A stretch of DNA of 64,000 bases, taken from contig JAFUBX010000001.1 in the NCBI GenBank assembly GCA_017459985.1, positions 62,001 to 126,000 on the forward strand. The letters run 5' to 3'. The translations under genes and the position numbers were made by a program. The notes beneath the pieces are model-generated. The model had not been told where the DNA came from. It did not search any database and saw nothing but the letters and a program-made list of their open reading frames with translations. Below, piece after piece: positions 25,857-34,334 of the stretch; positions within the stretch are counted from its first letter, which is position 1; every line of letters starts with the position of its first letter. The DNA comes from Parasporobacterium sp. GTDB taxonomy: Bacteria > Bacillota > Clostridia > Lachnospirales > Lachnospiraceae.

Positions 25857-27446
25857 TTATGCAGCTCGCTTTTTCAGAAGATATATCACCGTTTTCATAA
25901 GCAGATTAACCAGCAGAATGATCAGGGATACAAACGCTGCGCACTCCAGCTGCATCTGGCCCTCAAACTGTGTAATCATCAGAGCCAGAGGTTTATTCGC
26001 TGCTGTCGCGAGAAATGATACAGCCGAAATCGTCATCATACAGTTTACGAAGAAATAACTCATCATCTCCAGGATCGTATCTTTCGACTGAGGCAGAACC
26101 ACATCCTTAATCATGTTCCATTTCCTGATTCCCATGGTGGATCCGACATATTCAAGATTCTCATTGATCTTCCCGAATGTATTGTAGATCATCAGATAAG
26201 GAGATGCGAAGAAATGCATGGAGTTTACCAGGAACAGCATCGCAAAGGTTCCGTATATCAGGCTCCCCTTAAAAAACATAATATAGGATAATCCAAGCAC
26301 CAGTCCCGGAACTGCCAGTGTGGTAATGGACATCAGATGCAGCACATAGGACAGTTTTGTTTTCCGGCGCCCTGTCAGATAAGCGTTCAGCACTGCAAGA
26401 AATGATCCGATAACAGAGACCGCAGCCGCAATAATCAGAGAATGAATCAGGTATTTCCCCGCTCCCATATTGATTGCCTGTCTTGCATTGGATAAGGAAA
26501 AGGACATATCCAGCGGATATTTCTCCACAAATCCAAGAACCGCAAAAGAACAAATCGGAAGAAAGATCAGCAAAATGACGAATCCGATCACAGCATAGGC
26601 TGCGCAGTCTCTTTTTCTGTTCTTTTTAATGTTATAGGGCTGTCCGACGAAGGCTCCGTTTCCTTTGTCCCGGTTCGTGATATCCAGAATACAGGCCACC
26701 AGTGCAGGGATCAGCAGAATCATACCGATCACACTGCCTTTTCCGAAATCCAGCATTCCTATGACATCCTGATACATCATCACCGGCAATGTTGTATATT
26801 TTCCGCCAATCATCAGAGGAACGCCATAATCTGTGATCACCATAGTGAATGTGGCAAACACAACGGATATCAGCGGCTTTCTTAAATATGGAAGCGTGAT
26901 TGCAAAAAAGCGGTCCATCGGTCTCAGTCCCATCACAGAAGCAGCTTCGTAGGGGGTTCCGTTCTCATAGCGCAGAACATCAAACAGCATCAGATAGGCA
27001 ACCGGAAAAGAATACATGACGGAACCCGCCACAATTCCCCAGAAGCCATAGATTCCGCTCTCCAGCCCCAGAAGTCTTGACAGCCAGCCATTAGAGCCCA
27101 GGATAATGATCAGTCCCATCCCATGGGAAATGGAAGGAATCAGCATGGGGATCGAAAGCAGGGTATGAAACACTGTCTTATGTTTCACGTTCGTCCGGGC
27201 AACACACCAGGACAAAAGCCCCGCAAGCCCGACGGAAATCATCGTTGCAGCCGAAGCAGCCGCGAGGGAATGTCCCAGCGCCCTGGAAAACTTTTTGGCT
27301 GTCAGCATCCCGATGACATCAACAGAAACCATTGTGGAAAGCATTCTGGCCAGGGGAAGAATGATCGTGATCAGCCAGAAAACACACAGCAGGATCTTCA
27401 TTGCCGTGGAGGGAGTCCATTTCCGGATTATGAAATTCCTTTTCAT
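25857..27446 (-). CDS. ABC importer permease, two-domain fused (iron/aminoethylphosphonate type)
   Basis: This 529-residue protein has about 12 membrane segments made of two homologous halves. Each half has a coupling-loop motif: YEAASVMGLRPMDRFFAITLP in the first and LEYVGSTMGIRKWNMIKDVVLP in the second. One polypeptide thus replaces a permease dimer, as in FbpB and PhnU/PhnV-like systems for ferric ion or 2-aminoethylphosphonate. Its ATG overlaps the end of the ATPase gene by 4 bp. Context with a LicC-like cytidylyltransferase favours a phosphorus-containing organic solute over iron, but this is inference. Confidence 0.87.
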   Translation of the reverse strand: MKRNFIIRKWTPSTAMKILLCVFWLITIILPLARMLSTMVSVDVIGMLTAKKFSRALGHSLAAASAATMISVGLAGLLSWCVARTNVKHKTVFHTLLSIPMLIPSISHGMGLIIILGSNGWLSRLLGLESGIYGFWGIVAGSVMYSFPVAYLMLFDVLRYENGTPYEAASVMGLRPMDRFFAITLPYLRKPLISVVFATFTMVITDYGVPLMIGGKYTTLPVMMYQDVIGMLDFGKGSVIGMILLIPALVACILDITNRDKGNGAFVGQPYNIKKNRKRDCAAYAVIGFVILLIFLPICSFAVLGFVEKYPLDMSFSLSNARQAINMGAGKYLIHSLIIAAAVSVIGSFLAVLNAYLTGRRKTKLSYVLHLMSITTLAVPGLVLGLSYIMFFKGSLIYGTFAMLFLVNSMHFFASPYLMIYNTFGKINENLEYVGSTMGIRKWNMIKDVVLPQSKDTILEMMSYFFVNCMMTISAVSFLATAANKPLALMITQFEGQMQLECAAFVSLIILLVNLLMKTVIYLLKKRAA

Positions 27447-28231
27447 TTACATATTCCCTCCGTCGGAACGGCAAACCGGATCAGGGAATGAATCTTGATC
27501 TCGATATTTTTAATAACAAAATTTCGGATATAATCATCTGCGGGATGATCAATGATATTTGCCGGTGTATCCAACTGATGGATTTCGCCTGCATCCATCA
27601 CCATGATCCTGTCAGACAGGGCAAATGCCTCCTCCTGATCATGGGTAATATAGATCATCGTCGTGCCGAACCTCTTCTGCAGTTCTTTCAGTTCACTTCG
27701 CAGAGACAGACGGGTATCCACATCCAACGCAGACATCGGCTCATCAAACAAAATCACATCCGGATTCAGTGCAAGCGTCCTGGCGATCGCCACCCTTTGC
27801 TGCTGACCGCCGGAAAGCTGCGCCAGTTTTTTCTCCAGATGTCCTGAGAGACCGACAAGTTCCAGCATCTCCCTTGCTTTCTGGTTTGCCTCTTCTTTAC
27901 TGAAGGTTCCTCTGAGTGTCTCGCTCTTCCTCAGGGCGTATGCCACGTTTTTCAGCACCGACATATTTTCAAACAGAGCATAGTTCTGAAACACAATCCC
28001 CATCTTTCTTTTTGAAGGAGAGAGCGATGTGATCTCTTCCCCGTCTTTAAAGATGCTCCCGCTGTCAGCCGTTTCCAGCCCGATAAGAATCCTCAGAATT
28101 GTGGTTTTTCCGCAGCCGGACGGCCCGAGAATGGATAAAAATTCTCCCTCCCGGACCGTGAAGCTGACATCATGCAATACACCTGTCTGCCCAAATGATT
28201 TCGTCAAATTGTTAATAACCAGTTTATCCAT
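27443..28231 (-). CDS. ABC importer ATP-binding protein (PotA/FbpC/PhnT-like)
   Basis: This 262-residue ATPase starts at ATG 28231 behind CAGGA, 10 bases after the binding-protein stop. Walker A is GPSGCGKTT, the signature is LSGGQQQRVAIART and Walker B is VILFDEPMSALD, with switch ITHDQEEAF. The family covers spermidine, ferric ion, sulfate and 2-aminoethylphosphonate importers. It lacks the extra C-terminal regulatory domain of PotA or MalK (about 350 residues), so no trans-inhibition domain is present. It works with the neighbouring permease and binding protein. Confidence 0.9.
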   Translation of the reverse strand: MDKLVINNLTKSFGQTGVLHDVSFTVREGEFLSILGPSGCGKTTILRILIGLETADSGSIFKDGEEITSLSPSKRKMGIVFQNYALFENMSVLKNVAYALRKSETLRGTFSKEEANQKAREMLELVGLSGHLEKKLAQLSGGQQQRVAIARTLALNPDVILFDEPMSALDVDTRLSLRSELKELQKRFGTTMIYITHDQEEAFALSDRIMVMDAGEIHQLDTPANIIDHPADDYIRNFVIKNIEIKIHSLIRFAVPTEGICK

Positions 28232-28241
28232 TGGTTCCTGA

Positions 28242-29231
28242 TTAAAACTCCCAGTTTTCCAGAAGACGCTGCTTTTCCTCTGTCGTATTGTCTGACATAT
28301 CCGCATATGGAATATCCGTCGGATAATTCTCTATTTCAAATGTAATATCTTTATAGATCTGTTCCGGATAGAACAGCTCCTTATCCTCTTTGACAAGGGT
28401 ATTGTAGAAGAAATCAAAGACTTCTTTGACAGCAGGGTTTTCCTGCTTTCCTTCCGGCATTGCATATCCATACAGGGAATACGGGGATCCCTCTTCAAAG
28501 AACAGAAGTTTCAGATCAGCCCCATCATTGATCTGGGTTACAGCCTGTGCCGTCATACCAAGACCAATCGCTGCCTCTCCCTGTACCAGGGCATTCACAG
28601 GGCCCGAGCCTGAGGACGTGAACTGAAGAATATTTTCTCCCAATTCAGAGAAATAATCAAATGCTTCCTCTTCTCCCCATGCATTGACAAGGCTCTTCAC
28701 GAACATGTATCCGGTTCCTGAAGACTTGGGATCCGGCATGGAAATCAGACCCTTATATTCCGGTTTCAGCAGGTCTTCATAACAAGTGGGTTCTTCCAGC
28801 CCTTTTTCCGTAAGAACTTCCGGATTAATAATAATGGCTCCGCCGTTTCTTGTCTCCGGAAGATATCTTCCGCTTGGTGCAATGGCGTCCTCCACAAAAA
28901 TCGTCTGATCATATTCAGACAGATCACATAAATACTCCTCTACCAACCCGGCATAGCTGTAGTCCAGATCATAGATGATGTCGATATCTGTATCGGTTCC
29001 TTCTGCGGCCAGTTTCGCAGCCAGATTTCCGGTCGGCATATATTCGATCGTGATGTCATACTGCGGAAACTCCTGGGTAAGTCTCTGAAGGAAATATTCA
29101 TTGCGGTATTCCTCCGCGCCGGAATAAATCACGACCCGATTATCCTGCGCTGCAGCTGCGGGTATCATACTTGCTGAAATCGTAACTGCCAGCATAGCGG
29201 CTGCAGTCAGACAAGTGAGCAGTCTTTTCAT
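28242..29231 (-). CDS. Family 1 extracellular solute-binding protein of the ABC importer
   Basis: This 329-residue protein has a signal peptide (MKRLLTCLTAAAMLAVTI, cleavage near AAAAQ) with no clear lipobox. The mature chain begins VVIYSGAEEYRNEYF and includes LAAEGTDTDIDIIYDLD and GYAMPEGKQENPAVKEVFDFF. This is the layout of binding proteins for ferric ion, thiamine, spermidine or 2-aminoethylphosphonate. The two or three tyrosines typical of ferric sites are not evident. The gene has its own promoter inside a 13-bp inverted repeat, and TAAGGAGG precedes the ATG. Ligand unknown; a phosphonate or phosphocholine-like compound is proposed from context. Confidence 0.85.
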   Translation of the reverse strand: MKRLLTCLTAAAMLAVTISASMIPAAAAQDNRVVIYSGAEEYRNEYFLQRLTQEFPQYDITIEYMPTGNLAAKLAAEGTDTDIDIIYDLDYSYAGLVEEYLCDLSEYDQTIFVEDAIAPSGRYLPETRNGGAIIINPEVLTEKGLEEPTCYEDLLKPEYKGLISMPDPKSSGTGYMFVKSLVNAWGEEEAFDYFSELGENILQFTSSGSGPVNALVQGEAAIGLGMTAQAVTQINDGADLKLLFFEEGSPYSLYGYAMPEGKQENPAVKEVFDFFYNTLVKEDKELFYPEQIYKDITFEIENYPTDIPYADMSDNTTEEKQRLLENWEF

Positions 29232-29253
29232 TTTTCAATCCTCCTTAAAAAGA

Positions 29254-29296
29254 AAATGTTCAATATCTAGTATATATAACCAAATATTGAACATTT
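29254..29296 (-). promoter_or_regulatory. Importer operon promoter inside a 13-bp inverted repeat (operator)
   Basis: Perfect arms AAATGTTCAATAT (29254-29266) and ATATTGAACATTT (29284-29296) are separated by 17 bases. On the minus strand a -35 TTGACA overlaps the right arm and a TATATA -10 lies between the arms, so bound protein would block RNA polymerase. A related sequence, AATGTTGAAAAAT, sits just upstream of the winged-helix/LicC gene. Confidence 0.8.
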
Positions 29297-29318
29297 GTCA
29301 AAGGAAAATGAACGTCTT

Positions 29319-30209
29319 TCAGATATCATAGGTTTTATCGATTGCTTTCAGTTCCCTGAAGGTGTCTATCTCCACGATATCCGCATCAAAGCATTCCCGT
29401 ACTTCTACTTTATAATGTTCTCTCTTATAAACCAGGGGAACCTGCTCCCAATATCGTTCCTTGCCGCCCGGAGAATGGTAGACATCCTCAATATCCTGTG
29501 AAAGACGATGTCCGTCCGGCTCCGTCCAGTAAGAAATCCCGACCATCTGCCAGCAGTCTGTCCCGCCGATCTTTTCATCGGTAATGATCCCGTCCCGGAC
29601 CTCGACACACCAGTCATCGGTCCGGTCTTTTTTGATCGCCAGAAAATCTGACCGGTAATGATACCGTTTCAGGATCTTCGGATTATACAGCAGGAGATCC
29701 GCTTCCAGCACATAGGCGTTAGACAGCATATACCGCGCAACCAGAGCGGAACTGATATTATTGGCTTCGTTATATGCCGGATTTTCGATAAAACGGATCA
29801 TCGGATATTTATACAGCAGCTGATCAAACTGCTCGGCCAGATACCCTCTGACGATATAGATCTCATTGATCCCGATCTGAAGACACGCATCAATCAGATG
29901 ATCAATGATCCGGGTACCGTGAACCCGGACCAGCGGTTTCGGCGTATTGAATGTAATCGGAACCATGCGGGATCCGAAACCGGCTGCAATGAAAATAGCC
30001 CGTTTTACCCGATAGGGTTCCAGCGCATTCAGTCCGCGTTCTGTAATTTTTCCGTCCTCCATCAATCCCTGTGCCAAAAGTTCCTTTACCGTTTTATTGA
30101 TCGTTCCGAGAGAGTGCCCTGTAACCTTCTCCAGATCCCTCTGGGTCAGAACCGTTTTTTCCTCTGCCAATGCAGCCAGGATATTAAATTGTTTTCTGGT
30201 CAGTTCCAT
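29319..30209 (-). CDS. Winged-helix domain fused to LicC-like CTP:phosphocholine/phosphonate cytidylyltransferase
   Basis: This 296-residue protein has a winged helix at residues ~1-66 (LTRKQFNILAALAEE, LTQRDLEKVTGHSLGTINKT). A nucleotidyltransferase domain from ~67 carries AAGFGSRMVPITFNTPKPLV, LEADLLLYNP, VGISYWT and YWEQVPLVY, all aligning by eye with LicC. LicC makes CDP-choline from phosphocholine; its relative PntC makes CMP-2-aminoethylphosphonate. No choline kinase or LicD gene is adjacent, so an already phosphorylated or phosphonate substrate may be imported. DNA-binding plus ligand-activating domains in one chain recall BirA. The operator upstream of the importer fits a repressor role. 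Domain calls are firm, the substrate is open. Confidence 0.85.
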   Translation of the reverse strand: MELTRKQFNILAALAEEKTVLTQRDLEKVTGHSLGTINKTVKELLAQGLMEDGKITERGLNALEPYRVKRAIFIAAGFGSRMVPITFNTPKPLVRVHGTRIIDHLIDACLQIGINEIYIVRGYLAEQFDQLLYKYPMIRFIENPAYNEANNISSALVARYMLSNAYVLEADLLLYNPKILKRYHYRSDFLAIKKDRTDDWCVEVRDGIITDEKIGGTDCWQMVGISYWTEPDGHRLSQDIEDVYHSPGGKERYWEQVPLVYKREHYKVEVRECFDADIVEIDTFRELKAIDKTYDI

Positions 30210-30241
30210 ATCTTTTTCCCTTTTTTATTTTTCAACATTCT

Positions 30242-32965
30242 TCATTCATCCAGTTTTTCCCAGGCACTCTTATCGTAAATATTGCCGTGGTTCACCCACC
30301 ACGCTCCGTCGGAAGTATCAAAGACATTTCCTCCGTTTTCAAAAATATTCCAGTTGTGGGAAGATGTAATCGGATAAGTATCCTTATGCAGTTCTTCTGT
30401 AATCGGCTGCCCGGTGTAGGGGTTGACCGGATCGTCAATCAGATCCTTCATGGCAAGATAAGGAACATCCGCCGTAGTCATAAACTCGTCGGAAACGGTA
30501 TACTCTGCTGCTTCAAAATCCTTTACCATCAGCAGGGCATTGATGTTCATGGCATCCCAGTCATCCGCGACCAGAAGATCTTCAAATTCTTCCAGTTCTT
30601 CTCCATGATCGGAAACCAGAATGATCCGGGTATTGTCATAAACCCCCATTTCCCGCATATAATCAAACCATTCTCCAAGCTTGAGAAAAGCTGCCATGTT
30701 CACATGATAATGTCCCATCCCCCAGGTTGATGTGATCAGGGCGGTTCTTCCGTTCAGGGTAAACCGCTCCATATGTTCAAAGGGATCACTGGTCACCGTT
30801 GCCGCCGGTTCATATTCCGGCGTCTGAAGGATGGAAGGCCCGTGAGTCGTATCGTTTTCCAGCAGAAGCAGCTGATCCTGGTTTCCTTCCTGGATCTTTG
30901 TAAGCTCCGGCAGCTTATACAAAACGGAATAGGAATACAGAAATTCATCCGAGCAGGAAAGCGTCCCCTGTTCTGCCGTCGAATAATAGTTTCCGTTATT
31001 ATAGACCGTATTCTGCAGGATCGTCGGAACAGAGCGCATCAGACTGTAGAAGAAAAAGTTTCTCTTCTGGGTCAGTTTGATTGCAGGGCTGAAGTTCTCC
31101 AGCAGTTCGTCGGCATAGGCTGCATAGGTATAATAGGTCGAGAGATGATCGATTCCGTCATAGATGGTGAAATCCGGCACATAGCTGGCATACCCGGCAT
31201 AGGGCGGATCCGAGATTGTGACATGATAGCCCTCCCCGGAGAAGATTGCCGGCATCACTTTCAATGCTTCATTGTTCTTATCTCCAAGCCATTCGTCCGC
31301 TCTTTCGTTCATTTTCATCGGGGTATATTCATATCCCCCGAAGATGGACGGAGCGCTGAAATTGGTATGCCCCCCAAAGCTGGTCATATTCGGATAATAT
31401 GTAAACCCTGCGAACTGCTCCTGAAGTTCCGGTTTTTCATTGAAAATATAGGGCACATAACTTCCGATGGCCCGATCCAGCATAAGAACGATCACATTGC
31501 GGCCTTCCCTGCTCAGCGTATAGATCTGTTCCAGATCTTCAATCACAGAACCGGAGTCTTTTTCCGTTCCGGACTGATTGTTCGCGGAATGGCGCAGTTT
31601 TTCCGCAGAATCCAACGTCTGTATCGTATTGAATATGCTGACTGCTGCCAGAACGATCACTCCGGCGATCAGAATAAAGTAAATAAAGTCCACGATCTTT
31701 CCCAGGTATTTCATGACCAGGATCAGTATGATCGCCAGCGCCGCCGCAGCCAGCAGATTGATCAGCTTCTCGGAGCCGGTGTAAAAGGGCATCTCATTAA
31801 ACACCAGAGAGGTGGACATGACGCCGAGGCTCTTGGAAAACAGAAGGAAATCCAGCAGAAATACTCCGGAAAGAACAAAAACCGCATAGGTCAGGATATT
31901 CCGGACCTTTGTCTTTGACATGTAATAATAGATCCCAAGCCAGATCAGAAAGAATCCGGCGCAGATGCATACATTGTTCAGAACCAGCGTGAAGGGAGTC
32001 GCCATCCTGGTGGAAAACTCCGTCGGGGATGAACTGATGACCGACATGGGGATCACAACGCCCAGAAGGATCGTGATCAGAACGGATCCCAGCAGGAAAG
32101 TACGCAGTTTCATCGGCTTCGGTTCCGGGCGTTCCGGATGCCGTTTCCGGAACAGAGTAATCAGGGAAGGCGCCTGGCAGATCAGACAGATGATCACCGC
32201 CAGCAAAGCTCTCTTCGGCGTGGATAAAATCCCGGAAGCGAATGCCGCGATCAGAATCAGTACTCCGACAACGGAAAAGAAGAGATTGATGGTTCTTCTG
32301 CTCTTCACCAGTTTCATAAAGACATTCTTCAGCACAGAGAAGATCTGATTCAGCGTCCAGTAAAAGACCAGTCCGGAAGGACTGTCATACAGAAGCACCA
32401 GAAAGATCACGGCGATTCCGTAGGTCTGGATCTTGTCCTTCAGCGGAAATCCCTTCAGATAAATGAATGCGGAGACCACATTGATGAGGGTCATGATGAC
32501 CGGCATGATATTGATGCTGAAGGAACCGAAAGAAAGCAGCTGATCCGGGGCTCCCAGATCCTTCAGAAACAGGAAGGAGACTCCGTTCAGAAGAGACAGA
32601 TGGGACAGATAATGATATGCCGCAATGAAAAACGGCACCTGCAGAAGCAGCGGAAAGGTGCTGCGCAGCGCATAAAACGGTTTGTAATTCTGCTGCCGGT
32701 AGTAGGTCGTCAGCATCATATACCGTTCGTCCCCTTTAAAGGTACTCTTGATCCGGCCGACCCGATAGGCCATGGAAGCGACCTTGTCCCGTTCCTGCTC
32801 CTGGATCGCATCCGCCCTCCGGTACAGCGGAAGGGCAAGAAAATTCATGACAATGCTGATCGCAAAGATCGCCAGCGCCGGATGTTCCTGCAGAAGGAAA
32901 AAGATCACCTCAAAGATCAGTTCCAGAGGCATTATAAATAAATTAAAGAAAAAATCACCTATCAT
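30242..32965 (-). CDS. YidC/Oxa1-like domain fused to a sulfatase/LTA-synthase-like catalytic domain
   Basis: This 907-residue protein has residues ~1-220 resembling YidC: a hairpin with LPLYRRADAIQEQERDK, then LRSTFPLLLQVPFFIAAYHYL and GLVFYWTLNQIFSVLKN. Residues ~225-450 add about six membrane segments. From ~490 an alkaline-phosphatase-superfamily domain follows: VIVLMLDRAIG (metal Asp), GGHTNFSAPSIFGG (likely nucleophile Thr or Ser), His 708 in THGP and LVSDHGEE near 786. That superfamily includes lipoteichoic acid synthase and phosphoethanolamine transferases. The start overlaps the TagF-like stop by one base (TAATG). I infer a surface-polymer transferase with its own membrane module; no such fusion is familiar to me. 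Confidence 0.8.
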   Translation of the reverse strand: MIGDFFFNLFIMPLELIFEVIFFLLQEHPALAIFAISIVMNFLALPLYRRADAIQEQERDKVASMAYRVGRIKSTFKGDERYMMLTTYYRQQNYKPFYALRSTFPLLLQVPFFIAAYHYLSHLSLLNGVSFLFLKDLGAPDQLLSFGSFSINIMPVIMTLINVVSAFIYLKGFPLKDKIQTYGIAVIFLVLLYDSPSGLVFYWTLNQIFSVLKNVFMKLVKSRRTINLFFSVVGVLILIAAFASGILSTPKRALLAVIICLICQAPSLITLFRKRHPERPEPKPMKLRTFLLGSVLITILLGVVIPMSVISSSPTEFSTRMATPFTLVLNNVCICAGFFLIWLGIYYYMSKTKVRNILTYAVFVLSGVFLLDFLLFSKSLGVMSTSLVFNEMPFYTGSEKLINLLAAAALAIILILVMKYLGKIVDFIYFILIAGVIVLAAVSIFNTIQTLDSAEKLRHSANNQSGTEKDSGSVIEDLEQIYTLSREGRNVIVLMLDRAIGSYVPYIFNEKPELQEQFAGFTYYPNMTSFGGHTNFSAPSIFGGYEYTPMKMNERADEWLGDKNNEALKVMPAIFSGEGYHVTISDPPYAGYASYVPDFTIYDGIDHLSTYYTYAAYADELLENFSPAIKLTQKRNFFFYSLMRSVPTILQNTVYNNGNYYSTAEQGTLSCSDEFLYSYSVLYKLPELTKIQEGNQDQLLLLENDTTHGPSILQTPEYEPAATVTSDPFEHMERFTLNGRTALITSTWGMGHYHVNMAAFLKLGEWFDYMREMGVYDNTRIILVSDHGEELEEFEDLLVADDWDAMNINALLMVKDFEAAEYTVSDEFMTTADVPYLAMKDLIDDPVNPYTGQPITEELHKDTYPITSSHNWNIFENGGNVFDTSDGAWWVNHGNIYDKSAWEKLDE

Positions 32966-34227
32966 TACTTTTCCTCACCGGATGAAGGATCGCTCAGTTC
33001 CTTTAGTTTCCGTTCCAGATAGTCTGCGGTCCTTACGGTTGCCTCGCCGACATTTCCCCATACCTCCGGCAGAGTTTCCTCCCAGCCCGTCTGGTACCGG
33101 CTGTCGCGGATCACTTCGTCGATCAGATGCTTCATGTTTGAGATATCCTCTTTTTTCAGCTGTCGCCCGATCTTTTCCAGAGTCGCCAGGATCCAGGGAG
33201 TTTCCTCCAGCCAGTCCGCATCATAGGGAGATTTGTCGAATTCCGTATCCGTGTAGATCACCGGTTTCTGAAACACATAACAGAAATCAAAAATCACACC
33301 GGAAAAATCCGAGATTAGAAGATCTGATTTTCGGAGCACCTCAAAATTATCATTGTCATAATTCCACTCCAAGTGGCTGCTGTCCGGAAACAGGGTCTGC
33401 AGCCTTTCCAGCAGCTCCGGATCCGAAGTCTTTGACTGGGGATGGGGGCGGATGATGATATGATACCCGGTATCCACAAGGCCCTGAATAAATGCCTCGC
33501 CGTATTTATTGAGGATGCTGCTGGCTCCCCAGGAGGGAGCGCACAGAATCGTCAGCGCTTCTGATTTCCCGGCATCGGTTTCGCTCTCTTCCTTCCGGAG
33601 TTTCATCCCGTCCAGATAAGTGGATCCGACAATCTCGATCTCCCTGGCCGGAAGTCCCCGCAGCTGTTCAAGCCGGCGGAGCTTTCCGATCTGAACCGGT
33701 CCGGTAGCCAGAACAGCGTCATAATAATCCAGGCCGAACTGCCGGTATAATGTCCCGTCATCCAGCCCATGGAATACATGCACATACCAGTCCACATCCT
33801 TGGACCGTTTCCACTGAAGAACATCCAGTCCCGGTGTAGTCGCCAGACAAATCCGGGCATTCATCACATTCAAACGGGCAAAGGCCTTATTGCCTTCGCC
33901 GATGAATCTGCAGCTGATGTTCTGAAAGGTACTCTGAAGGGCCGGATCATCCTCAGAGGCGGTCCAGTATTCACACCGGATTTTTCTTTTATCCAGTTCT
34001 TCACAGATCGGACGGAAAACATTCCAGTATCTCTTGCTGTCTGTAAAAATGACAATCGGAAGTTTGGAAGCGCCGCCCTTTGCCTTTCCTCCGTGAAGGG
34101 CGAATTTGAACTTGATCATAACCCCCCGGAGAACAAAAAACAGGGTCGTGGCAATCCCGATCACGATCGTGAACAGCATGGAACCGGTTCCGGGATCGAT
34201 ATAATTCAGATAATGAAATAACTGCAT
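32965..34227 (-). CDS. CDP-glycerol glycerophosphotransferase-like (TagF/TagB family) membrane protein
   Basis: This 420-residue protein has an N-terminal membrane helix with the motif YIDPGTGSMLFTIVIG. A GT-B-like catalytic region follows with VHVFHGLDDG, IIIRPHPQSKTSDPELLERL and LLISDFSGVIFDF, the residues typical of the Glyphos_transf family that builds poly(glycerol-phosphate) teichoic acids from CDP-glycerol. The HGL, RPHP and SD-S signature residues are all present. It is the first gene of the surface-polymer locus, has an extended -10 promoter, and overlaps the next gene by one base. A related CDP- or CMP-linked donor is possible, given the linked cytidylyltransferase. Confidence 0.87.
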   Translation of the reverse strand: MQLFHYLNYIDPGTGSMLFTIVIGIATTLFFVLRGVMIKFKFALHGGKAKGGASKLPIVIFTDSKRYWNVFRPICEELDKRKIRCEYWTASEDDPALQSTFQNISCRFIGEGNKAFARLNVMNARICLATTPGLDVLQWKRSKDVDWYVHVFHGLDDGTLYRQFGLDYYDAVLATGPVQIGKLRRLEQLRGLPAREIEIVGSTYLDGMKLRKEESETDAGKSEALTILCAPSWGASSILNKYGEAFIQGLVDTGYHIIIRPHPQSKTSDPELLERLQTLFPDSSHLEWNYDNDNFEVLRKSDLLISDFSGVIFDFCYVFQKPVIYTDTEFDKSPYDADWLEETPWILATLEKIGRQLKKEDISNMKHLIDEVIRDSRYQTGWEETLPEVWGNVGEATVRTADYLERKLKELSDPSSGEEK

Positions 34228-34261
34228 AGGAAAAAGTCCTCATCTATGATTGCTGGAAGGA

Positions 34262-34270
34262 ATTATAACA
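34262..34270 (-). promoter_or_regulatory. Extended -10 promoter for the TagF-like gene
   Basis: TGTTATAAT on the minus strand (TG one base before TATAAT) about 30 bp upstream of the start codon. The -35 region is poor, as often seen with extended -10 promoters. Confidence 0.6.
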
Positions 34271-34334
34271 TACCTGCATTTTTTGTTACATAAAAATATT
34301 GAAAAACACGGAAAATACCGATATTCTACAGAGT

